DNA of 54,215 nucleotides from Actinomadura rubrisoli (GTDB lineage Bacteria; Actinomycetota; Actinomycetes; Streptosporangiales; Streptosporangiaceae): the NCBI RefSeq assembly GCF_004349215.1, contig NZ_SMKU01000018.1, positions 1 to 54,215 of the forward strand, written 5' to 3'. Below are positions 16,499-23,697 of this stretch, piece by piece. A model generated the notes under the pieces. The model saw only the letters and a list, made by a program, of their open reading frames with translations. It made no database searches and was not told where the DNA came from. Each line of letters starts with the position of its first letter. Positions within the stretch are counted from its first letter, which is position 1. The translations under genes were made by a program, and so were the position numbers.

Positions 16499-16532
16499 GG
16501 GAAGGGCTGGCGGGAGAACGCCAGCCCTTCCC
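16499..16532 (-). terminator. Attenuator-like hairpin between the two peptide genes
   Basis: GGGAAGGGCTGGCG (16499-16512) pairs perfectly with CGCCAGCCCTTCCC (16519-16532) around a 6-base loop. On the transcribed minus strand it is followed by a pyrimidine-rich run (CCTCTTTCC). It would let the upstream peptide gene be made in excess of the downstream peptide and protease. Confidence 0.7.
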
Positions 16533-16567
16533 ATGCGGGTGTGCACCCGCGGCCATGCCAGGTCGGA

Positions 16568-16855
16568 TCAGTGACCCGAGACCACCGAGCTTCCAGAGCA
16601 GGTGAACGACTGGTTGGGGTTCTCGGAGCTGAGACCCAGGGCCCCGATGAGACCGCCCTGCGAGTGGTTGATGTTGCTCTGGCAGTTCGGCACGACCGCG
16701 GTGGTGCCGCCGTGGCCGCCGTGGCCGCCGTTGTGGTTGAGGTTGAGGTTGTCGTTGTCGGTGCCACCGCCCACGAGCAGGGTGGAGAGCACCGCGCGCT
16801 CAGGCAGAACCTCGCCGGCCAGCTTGTCCAGCTCGGTGTAGCTGAAGGACTTCAT
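16568..16855 (-). CDS. Small two-cysteine peptide B (candidate RiPP/secreted peptide precursor)
   Basis: Peptide of 95 residues, first gene of the peptide/M50 run. Its N-terminus YTELDKLAGEVLPERAVLST is clearly homologous to peptide A. An Asn/Gly/His-rich spacer follows (NLNLNHNGGHGGHGG). The C-terminal region has two Cys (NCQSNIN and FTCSGSS) separated by 27 residues, with a shared hydrophobic Gly-rich middle (GLIGALGL). The amphipathic leader plus spacer plus two-Cys core suggests a ribosomally made, processed peptide. ATG 16855 follows AAGGA at good spacing. I do not recognise the family. Confidence 0.8.
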   Translation of the reverse strand: MKSFSYTELDKLAGEVLPERAVLSTLLVGGGTDNDNLNLNHNGGHGGHGGTTAVVPNCQSNINHSQGGLIGALGLSSENPNQSFTCSGSSVVSGH

Positions 16856-17055
16856 GTGGTTCCTTTTCTTCCTTGTCACGCCCGGATCTCAAGGTGGATA
16901 CCGGATGTCCCATACCTCGCCCCGGGTCGAAGCGAGGTAGCTCTACGTATAGCAGATGTGACTCATGGTGGCCAAGTAAGCGGGTTCCGCGCCCCGTCGT
17001 GTCGGCTTCCGGATCGCTGGGTAGGCACAGGTCGTTCGCGATCAGAAGGAGTGGC

Positions 17056-17592
17056 ATGTCCGAAAACAGCTTCAGCATCGACGTGGCGGCGATCCGGGAG
17101 CGCGCCCGCCAGAAGATGACCGACGGGCCCGTGACCGAGGGGTACCGGCGCAGCGCGCAGGAGGTGGTGGGCGTCCTCAACGACGTCCTCGCGACGGAGA
17201 TCGTCTGCTGGATGCGCTACAGCCGGCACGCCATCAGCGCGACCGGGATCGACCGGGCGCAGGTCGCGGCGGAGTTCAGCGAGCACGCGGACGAGGAGCG
17301 CGACCACGCGATGCGGGCGGCCGAGCGGATCAGCCAGCTCGGCGGGGACCCCGACTTCGACCCGAAGACCATCGCCGAGCGCGCGCACACGACCTACGAG
17401 ACCTACGACGACAACGACCTCAAGGGCATGCTCGAAGACAACCTCGTCGCCGAGCGGATCGTCATCGAGTCCTACCAGGAGATCATCCGGTGGCTCGGCG
17501 GGGGCGACCCCACCACCCGCCGCCTGATGGAGGACATCCTGGCCGAGGAGGAGGAGCACGCCGACGACCTCATGGACCTGCTCGGCAACTGA
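17056..17592 (+). CDS. Ferritin-like/bacterioferritin-type protein
   Basis: Cytoplasmic four-helix di-iron protein of 178 residues. Iron-ligand pattern: Glu in LATEIVCWMRYSRHA, ExxH in SEHADEERDHAM, Glu in NLVAERIVIESYQ, and EEEHADDL near the end. This is the bacterioferritin (COG2193-like) arrangement. Role: iron oxidation and storage or protection from peroxide. ATG 17056 is preceded by AGAAGGAG. It is divergent from the peptide genes, with a 200-base gap that must hold both promoters, and is monocistronic or shares a message with the F420 oxidoreductase 89 bases downstream. Confidence 0.92.
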   Translation: MSENSFSIDVAAIRERARQKMTDGPVTEGYRRSAQEVVGVLNDVLATEIVCWMRYSRHAISATGIDRAQVAAEFSEHADEERDHAMRAAERISQLGGDPDFDPKTIAERAHTTYETYDDNDLKGMLEDNLVAERIVIESYQEIIRWLGGGDPTTRRLMEDILAEEEEHADDLMDLLGN

Positions 17593-17681
17593 CGCACCCG
17601 GCGCCCTTCGTCCCCGAAGGCGCGGCCGCATGATGGGCGTCTCTTGACCATGCATCCCGGATCGGCGGGTATGCGGCCCGT

Positions 17682-18650
17682 ATGGAATTCGGATACACCC
17701 TGCTCTGCGAGCAGACACCGCCCAAGCAACTCGTCACCGACCTCGTCGAGGCGGAGGCCGCGGGATTCGGCTACTCGGTCATCTCCGACCACTACTTCCC
17801 CTGGCTGGAGGACATGGGCCACTCCGCCTACGTCTGGTCCGTCCTCGGCGCCCTCGCCCAGGCCACGGACCGCATCCCGCTGATGACGTTCGTGACCTGC
17901 CCGATCATGCGCTACCACCCGGCCGTGGTCGCGCAGAAGGCCGCCACCATGGGCGTGCTGTCGGACGGCCGGTTCACGCTCGGCCTCGGCGCGGGCGAGA
18001 ACCTCAACGAGCACATCGTGGGCCGCGGCTGGCCGTCGGTCGACGTGCGCCACGAGATGTTCGCCGAGGCCGTCGAGATCATCAAGGCCCTCTTCGGCGG
18101 CGGCTACGTCAACTACGAGGGCAGGCACTTCAAGGTCGACTCCGCGAAGCTGTACGACCTGCCCGACCAGCCCGTCCGGATCGGGATGGCCGCCTTCGGG
18201 CCCCGCGCCGGCCGCCTCGCCGCCCGGCACGCCGACGTCCTGGTCTCCGATCAGCCCGTCGGCGACGTCGTCCGCCTCTTCAACGACGAGGGCGGCGCGG
18301 GCAAGCCCGTGTACGGTCAGATCCCGATCGCCTACGGCACCGACTACGACGAGGCCAAGGAGCGGGCCCACCGCACGTGGAAGTTCTCCGCGCCCGGCTG
18401 GAAGGTCATGGCCGAGCTCCCCGGCCCGGTCAACTTCGAGGCGAGCACGAAGACCGTCCGTCCCGACGACGTCGCCGAGTCGGTGCCGTGCGGCAACGAC
18501 GTGGACCACTACATCCAGGCCGTCCAGCAGTGGGCGGACGCGGGCTTCACCCACATCTCGTTCTGCCAGAGCGGAGCCGACCACCAGAAGGAGTTCCGCA
18601 CCTGGGCGGAAGCCGAACTCCTCCCCGCCCTCCGCGAGCGCTTCCCCTGA
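17682..18650 (+). CDS. LLM-class F420-dependent oxidoreductase
   Basis: Luciferase-like TIM-barrel enzyme of 322 residues, probably using coenzyme F420 as hydride carrier. The start MEFGYTLLCEQ, the SDHYFPWLEDMGHSAYVWSV segment and GLGAGENLNEHIVG fit the F420-dependent glucose-6-phosphate-dehydrogenase-like group (TIGR03557). The substrate is unknown. The enzyme class supports an actinobacterial host because F420 is common there. A GATCGGCCG hairpin follows the stop. Confidence 0.92.
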   Translation: MEFGYTLLCEQTPPKQLVTDLVEAEAAGFGYSVISDHYFPWLEDMGHSAYVWSVLGALAQATDRIPLMTFVTCPIMRYHPAVVAQKAATMGVLSDGRFTLGLGAGENLNEHIVGRGWPSVDVRHEMFAEAVEIIKALFGGGYVNYEGRHFKVDSAKLYDLPDQPVRIGMAAFGPRAGRLAARHADVLVSDQPVGDVVRLFNDEGGAGKPVYGQIPIAYGTDYDEAKERAHRTWKFSAPGWKVMAELPGPVNFEASTKTVRPDDVAESVPCGNDVDHYIQAVQQWADAGFTHISFCQSGADHQKEFRTWAEAELLPALRERFP

Positions 18651-18676
18651 GCGAACAGCCTCGGTAGAAGCCCGCT

Positions 18677-18708
18677 GATCGGCCGGGCCATTCCGGACGC
18701 GGCCGATC
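18677..18708 (+). terminator. Hairpin downstream of the LLM oxidoreductase
   Basis: GATCGGCCG (18677-18685) and CGGCCGATC (18700-18708) form a perfect 9-bp stem with a 14-base loop, 27 bases after the stop codon. Confidence 0.55.
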
Positions 18709-18865
18709 GGGCCGCCGTAACCCTCCCTGATTGATAGGTTGCATCGATCGCAAAATGAGCCGATTGAAAGGTGAACCCTATCGAACGGGCCCGTCGTACT
18801 CCTGGCTGTACGGAGGCCGCACTGAGACCGCGGCCCCCGGCTTCCCAGAGACCAGGGAGTATGCA

Positions 18866-19246
18866 ATGTCCGCGAACAAGATTTCCGCCCGCCGCCTCAC
18901 GGCCACCGCCCTCATGGTCGGCGCCGCCGGAGCGCTCGGCCTCGGCGCCGCCTCGTCCGCCGGCGCCGCCGCCGCGCCCGCCAAGGTCACCGTGAAGGTC
19001 GCCCAGAAGGGCAACTACACCGCCACCGTGTGCGTGGGCGACATCCTTGAAGCGCGCTGCACCGAGGGCATCCGCAAGGGCCAGACCAAGACCTTCACCG
19101 TGGCGCCCCCGAAGGGCAGCGCCGTCAGCGTCCGCGTGGTCGTCGACGGCGGCGGTTCCGCCGAGAAGTCGGTCGTGAGCAACAAGACCCAGCTCAAGTT
19201 CGAGACCGCCGGCAGCAAGGCCAAGCCCTCCGTGAAGCAGGCCTGA
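18866..19246 (+). CDS. Small secreted protein
   Basis: Exported protein of 126 residues. A Sec signal peptide (KISARRLTATALMVGAAGAL then SSAGAAAA) is followed by a mature domain of about 90 residues rich in Lys and beta-type alternation. It contains one Cys pair in TVCVGDILEARCTEG and ends in a Lys-rich tail (SKAKPSVKQA). ATG 18866 follows GGGAG by six bases. It stands alone between two hairpins. I do not recognise the family; it could be a cell-wall-associated or immunoglobulin-like small protein. Confidence 0.85.
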   Translation: MSANKISARRLTATALMVGAAGALGLGAASSAGAAAAPAKVTVKVAQKGNYTATVCVGDILEARCTEGIRKGQTKTFTVAPPKGSAVSVRVVVDGGGSAEKSVVSNKTQLKFETAGSKAKPSVKQA

Positions 19247-19278
19247 CCCACCCACCGCCGAGTCCCGCTCCACTCGGC

Positions 19279-19315
19279 CCGGCCCCGCAACCCTGCCTGG
19301 GGGTTGCGGGGCCGG
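19279..19315. terminator. Bidirectional terminator hairpin
   Basis: CCGGCCCCGCAACCC (19279-19293) pairs perfectly with GGGTTGCGGGGCCGG (19301-19315) around a 7-base loop. It lies between the converging secreted-protein and caspase-helicase genes. Confidence 0.85.
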
Positions 19316-19360
19316 CTTGCCGGCGGAGTTCGTCAGCCCAGGTCGTGGCGCGATCTCGGA

Positions 19361-22300
19361 TCAGCTCTCGAAGAGCCTCCAGGCGGGTAGGCGATGGGCC
19401 TTGCCGTGCCCGTCGTCGACGAGGTCGCGGCGGCGGAGCATGAGCCGGAGGTGGCGGGCGGGGTCGCCGTCCTCGGGTGGGCCCGAGTCGAGCAGGACGG
19501 CGGTGGAACGGCCGCCCGTCCGCACCAGCGCGTCGACGGGGTGACCGTTCGCGACCAGGCCCAGTTCGATGGCGGCGTCCGGATACTGGGCGGAAAGCGA
19601 GACGTAGAGGCGTTTCAGCTCGTCCGGAGTGCGCCCCTGTCCGGCGGCTCCTTCGGAGCGGGACGCGGTGAGGAGGGCGGCGGCCACGCCTGACCGTCTC
19701 TCCCAGAGCCCGGCGTCACCGACGACGATCAGGTGCGACCGGGCCCGCGTGACGGCGACGTTCCACAGGTTGAGCTGGTTCTCGATCCAGCGGATCGTGC
19801 CCTCGCGCATGCTTGTCGCCGCGACGAGAGAGAAGATCATGACGTCGCGTTCGCCGCCCTGGAAGGTGTGCACCGTGCCGACGCGCACGCGGTCCGTGGC
19901 CATCCGGCTCCGGACGGCGTCCGCCTGGGCCGCGAACGGGGTCACCACGCCGATGGTGGCGTCGGCCGGGAGCGTCTCCAGCAGGTAGTTCGCGGACTCG
20001 ATGACCTTGCCGACCTCGGCATGGTTGACCCAGGAGCCGCCCGGACGCTCGGCCCGGCCTTGCACGTCCGACCAGAGGACCGCGCGGCGGCCGGGCAGGT
20101 GGGGACGGCCGCGCACGTCGGTCAGGATGTTCAGCCCGCCGCCGTAGAAGCGCTCGTTGGAGAAGGCGGCGATGTCCGGATGGCAGCGGAAGTGCTCGTC
20201 GAGCAGAAGGCTGCGGCCGGTGGCGCGCTCGGCCGCGTGGAAGGCGGAGTGGCGGCGGAATGCCAGGCGGTACTTCTCCAGCCACTCGGCCCGCAGCCCC
20301 CGCTCCCGCCGGAACTTCGCCTCCCGCTCGGCGCCCAGGGTGGTGACATGCGGCAGCTGCATGACGTCGCCGATGATGAGCGCCCGCCGGGCGCGGAACA
20401 GCAGCGGCAGGATCTGCGGGATGGCGCACTGGCTCGCCTCATCGATGATCACGAGGTCGAACAGCACGGGATTCGGCGGGAAGCGGCGGGCGGAGAGGCA
20501 GGTAACGGCCCAGCCCGGCACGGCGCGGAGCACTTGGCCGACGGCCGACCAGTCGGAGCCGTTCATGCCCTGTGCCCTGATGAGCCCGGTGATGAGATCC
20601 TTCCCGTTCGTGGCGGACGTGCGGACCACGCTGTCGAGCAAGGTCGCCGAGGCGTCGCGCATACCGGTCTCCGCCGCGGCGAGCGCCCCGGCGAGAGCGT
20701 CGTCGTCCGGCCCGGCCGTCAGCTCGGCGCGCTCGGCCCGCCAGCCGAGCTCCGCGCGCCAGAAACCCGCGACCGACAGGCAGGCGGCGGGCGTGCCCGC
20801 GCTGGTCACGGGCACACCCACGCGACGGAGCAGGCGTTTGCGGCGCCACTCGCCCAGGAACCTGGCGGACGCGATCCGCTCGGCCCGCTGCGCCACGGTG
20901 TCGTCGCGGACGGTCTCGGCGAGCCGATCGACGGGCATTTGCAGCTCGGCCGCGTGCTCTTCGCGGGCCTCGCCGTGCTCGCGGAGCCTCAGCTCTGCGC
21001 GGACCGTGCGGTCTAGGGCTGCGCGCGCTTGCTCCAGGGTCTCGGCCGCGACGGTGAGGCGCATCCGTGCGGTTTGGACATTGCAGGCGGGCGGCTCTAC
21101 CAGGCTCAGTGACTGGAGCGCGGCCGCCTCGGCCCTGGTCTTGTAGTCGGCCGAACCGGTGCGGACGATGCTGCCCGCGACCAGCTTCTCGCAGCGCTCC
21201 CACACCTCGTCCACGGCGCGGTTGTTCGTGGAGGCCACCAGGACCTTCTCCCCGGCGGCCTCGGCGGTGGCGACCAGGTTCGCGACGAGCTGGCTCTTGC
21301 CGGTCCCGGGCGGGCCGGTCGCCACGGTGAGGCGCCGCGTCATGGCCGCGACGATGACATTCTCTTGCGGCTCGTTGCACGGCAGGGGAGTCACTAACTG
21401 GACGTCTTCTCGCGCGCGCGCCGGGGGAGGCTCGGTCCGTTCGAGCGGGTCGGGGGACAGGGCGGCGAGGGCGGTGGTCCCGATCTGCGCGGCCTTGCTC
21501 TCCACGGTGTCCAGGTCCTTGAGGAGCTTCTTGGTGGCAGCCTCGGTCGCCCGGGGAACGGTGAAGAGGACGGCGGTGTTTCGGGCGCCGTCCCCTGGCG
21601 TGTCGATGTCGATTCGCCCGGCGAGGTCATCGGGCCGCGGCTCCTGGACGCACGGCAGCTCGTACTCCTCGGCCAGCAGGTTGCGGACGTCGACCGCCAT
21701 CCGGTCGTGCTGCCCTGCGTGCCACGTGGGCTGGTAGGTCTCGGCAAGCCGCTCGGCCTCGTCCGCGCCGAGCCTCTCCCGGGCGAGCTGGGGATGCGGC
21801 AGCACCGGCCCGTAGGGTCGCAGGCGCATTCCCTCCTCGTCATGGACGAACTCCACGGCCCGGATGAGCAGCGGCGCGAACCTTGCCACGCCCTGGTGCC
21901 GTGTTCTGGACGCGCCCTGAAGCACCACGGCCGGATAGCCGGCCCAGAGTTCGGCGCCCTTGTCGACGGCGTCGACCAGCGCCGTCGCCTGCGCGGGCAT
22001 GGGGACACAGTGATCCTCATCGAGATCGCCTGAGAGGAGCCGTTCGGCGCCGTCCAGGCACACGTATGAACTGCCGTGGGCGTCCACCCGCAGCAGCGGA
22101 GGCTCGGTCACGTCCGAGAGCACGCAATCCCGGTAGTACGCCAGCAGGTCGGGCCAGGTGGGCTGTGACCTCGCGGCCTTCTGGGACGTGGGCTGCGGGG
22201 ACGCGCCGCCGGGAGCGGCGGCCGTTCCGCGGGTCAGCGGGACGAGTTGAGGCGCGGGGCCGAGCGGGCAGCCGGCGATGATGATCTGGTCGTCGACGCC

Positions 22301-23035
22301 CTGCGCCGAGTGGACGGGAATCTGCTTAGAGTCGTTCGTCCGCATTCTCCGGTTCACGTAGTCGAAGAGGTCGGCGACGGAGACATCGCCGGTCCCGTCC
22401 TTGCCGACCTTGCCCGTGCGCAGGGCCTCGACGATCTCGTGGGTGAACGCGGACGGGGCGGCGCCCTCCGGGAGGTCGGCACCCGCGTAGGAGTCCTCGC
22501 CCGCCCTGGAGGACGACAGCACGTACACCCCGCGGCTGGTCAGCAGAGCGCCCTCGCCCGACTTCGCGGCGCCCGGCGGCGGCGCGTCGGCGGTGCGCAG
22601 CCCCACCGCGAAACCGCCGCTGCGGCAGCAGTCGATCACCACGACCTTCTGCGGGGCGGCGCACTGCTCAAGCTGCTCGTTGACGAACCCCGCGCTCACC
22701 GCCGTTTCGGCGATGTGGTCGAAGTCGGTGTCCCGGGCGATGAAGTGGAACTCTCCACCGGCCTGGACGAGCCTCGTCCCGTGCCCCGACACGTACAGCA
22801 GGGCCAGTTCGTCCTCGTCGCAGTCGTCGAGGAACTCGGTGATCTCGTAGCGCATCTCGTCGGCGGTGAGGTCGGCGGCCGACCGCACCGCCAGGAACGC
22901 GCCGATCGTGCGGTGCTCCAGGACCTGCCGCAGCCGCCAGGTGTCGGCGCGGGCGGACGGCAGGCCGGCGAACCGGCCGTCGTCGTAGTTCTCGTTGCCG
23001 ATCAGCAGCGCCTTCCGGCGCGTCGGCCGGCTCAT
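19361..23035 (-). CDS. Caspase-like protease fused to superfamily 1 helicase
   Basis: Fusion protein of 1224 residues. Residues 1-255 are a caspase/metacaspase-fold peptidase (C14) with catalytic His85 in YVSGHGTRL and Cys137 in VVVIDCCRSGGF. A linker of about 290 residues (260-550) is unassigned. Residues 550-1120 are a UPF1/Sen1-like SF1 helicase: Walker A GPPGTGKS (574-581), DEAS (865-868), GDVMQLP (889-895), TVHTFQGGERDVM (1054-1066) and NVAVTRARSHLIVVG. The last 90 residues (AAIELGLVANGHPVDALV, then a conserved VLLD) may be a decayed Vsr/REase-like domain. The ATG overlaps the EACC1-like gene stop (ATGA). The pairing matches predicted NTP-dependent conflict systems: nucleic-acid sensing by the helicase, proteolytic killing by the caspase (inference). 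Confidence 0.92.
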   Translation of the reverse strand: MSRPTRRKALLIGNENYDDGRFAGLPSARADTWRLRQVLEHRTIGAFLAVRSAADLTADEMRYEITEFLDDCDEDELALLYVSGHGTRLVQAGGEFHFIARDTDFDHIAETAVSAGFVNEQLEQCAAPQKVVVIDCCRSGGFAVGLRTADAPPPGAAKSGEGALLTSRGVYVLSSSRAGEDSYAGADLPEGAAPSAFTHEIVEALRTGKVGKDGTGDVSVADLFDYVNRRMRTNDSKQIPVHSAQGVDDQIIIAGCPLGPAPQLVPLTRGTAAAPGGASPQPTSQKAARSQPTWPDLLAYYRDCVLSDVTEPPLLRVDAHGSSYVCLDGAERLLSGDLDEDHCVPMPAQATALVDAVDKGAELWAGYPAVVLQGASRTRHQGVARFAPLLIRAVEFVHDEEGMRLRPYGPVLPHPQLARERLGADEAERLAETYQPTWHAGQHDRMAVDVRNLLAEEYELPCVQEPRPDDLAGRIDIDTPGDGARNTAVLFTVPRATEAATKKLLKDLDTVESKAAQIGTTALAALSPDPLERTEPPPARAREDVQLVTPLPCNEPQENVIVAAMTRRLTVATGPPGTGKSQLVANLVATAEAAGEKVLVASTNNRAVDEVWERCEKLVAGSIVRTGSADYKTRAEAAALQSLSLVEPPACNVQTARMRLTVAAETLEQARAALDRTVRAELRLREHGEAREEHAAELQMPVDRLAETVRDDTVAQRAERIASARFLGEWRRKRLLRRVGVPVTSAGTPAACLSVAGFWRAELGWRAERAELTAGPDDDALAGALAAAETGMRDASATLLDSVVRTSATNGKDLITGLIRAQGMNGSDWSAVGQVLRAVPGWAVTCLSARRFPPNPVLFDLVIIDEASQCAIPQILPLLFRARRALIIGDVMQLPHVTTLGAEREAKFRRERGLRAEWLEKYRLAFRRHSAFHAAERATGRSLLLDEHFRCHPDIAAFSNERFYGGGLNILTDVRGRPHLPGRRAVLWSDVQGRAERPGGSWVNHAEVGKVIESANYLLETLPADATIGVVTPFAAQADAVRSRMATDRVRVGTVHTFQGGERDVMIFSLVAATSMREGTIRWIENQLNLWNVAVTRARSHLIVVGDAGLWERRSGVAAALLTASRSEGAAGQGRTPDELKRLYVSLSAQYPDAAIELGLVANGHPVDALVRTGGRSTAVLLDSGPPEDGDPARHLRLMLRRRDLVDDGHGKAHRLPAWRLFES

Positions 23036-23436
23036 TCCGTCCCGCTCCCGCCGTCGTGCCGGTCGAGGAACGCCAGGACGAGCCGCTCCTGCGCCTCGTC
23101 GGGGCTTCCGGTGATGGTGATACTGCCCGCGTCGCTTTTGATCTCGACCTTGCGCTGTCGCGCCCGCGCGCTCCACTCCTTGATCAGCGTGACCAGCACC
23201 CGTGACGCCTGCCCGCTGCCCGCTGCGGCGATGGCCCACAGCGCCAGCTCCCCGGCCTGCCCTCCCTTGCGAGCCCCGCCGGATGGTGCCGCCGCTTCGG
23301 CCTCCTCGGAGAACCCGGCCTCCAGCGCCTCGGCTCGCCGCAGCTCGGCAAGGAGGTCGCGGGTCAGGCGTTCCTGCCGCAACGTGTCGCCGTCCGTGAG
23401 CACCCGCAGCCGCCATTCCTGCTGCTCACGCCCCAT
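23032..23436 (-). CDS. EACC1-like effector-associated adaptor
   Basis: Small protein of 134 residues directly upstream of and coupled to the caspase-helicase. It has an N-terminal Arg/Glu-rich helical part, then the pattern WAIAAAGSGQASRVLVTLIKEW, VEIKSDAGSITITG and DEAQERLVLAFL. From memory this matches EACC1 (effector-associated constant component 1), found beside varied effectors in actinobacterial conflict systems. The start at 23436 is preferred over 23571: a TATAAC box at 23465-23470 on the minus strand would put the longer start upstream of the transcript. EACC1-type proteins are thought to bridge sensor and effector; the exact role is unproven. Confidence 0.82.
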   Translation of the reverse strand: MGREQQEWRLRVLTDGDTLRQERLTRDLLAELRRAEALEAGFSEEAEAAAPSGGARKGGQAGELALWAIAAAGSGQASRVLVTLIKEWSARARQRKVEIKSDAGSITITGSPDEAQERLVLAFLDRHDGGSGTE

Positions 23437-23464
23437 AGCGCCCCCATCTTCCACCTTGCGGTCA

Positions 23465-23470
23465 GTTATA
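23465..23470 (-). promoter_or_regulatory. Candidate -10 box for the EACC1/caspase operon
   Basis: The minus strand reads TATAAC at 23470-23465, about 29 bases upstream of the proposed start at 23436. No good -35 is seen. Confidence 0.35.
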
Positions 23471-23697
23471 ACGTCTTGCTCCGTACTGGCACGCTCCGTG
23501 ATCGATTGTGACGCAACAGCGGTTTGACTGAGGCTGACTTCCGCGCGCCGGCGATGGCCGCAGTCGGCCACTGATGCGGTGCCGAGGGCACCGAGAAAGG
23601 CTCTCCGAAGGGATAACCATGTGTTACTGATCGACTACCTTGAGGGCGGGGAGGGAAGGTCACTTCGGGACTGCGCCGATCTGTTCCGGAGGCTGCC

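Noticed and set aside
23037..23416. N-terminal extension of the caspase-helicase
   Set aside because: The upstream in-frame sequence is Arg/Gly-rich nonsense opposite no domain and overlaps the EACC1-like gene. MSRPTRRKALLIG at 23035 is a typical caspase start.
23437..23571. N-terminal extension of the EACC1-like protein
   Set aside because: It would begin upstream of the TATAAC box and adds low-complexity sequence not seen in the family.
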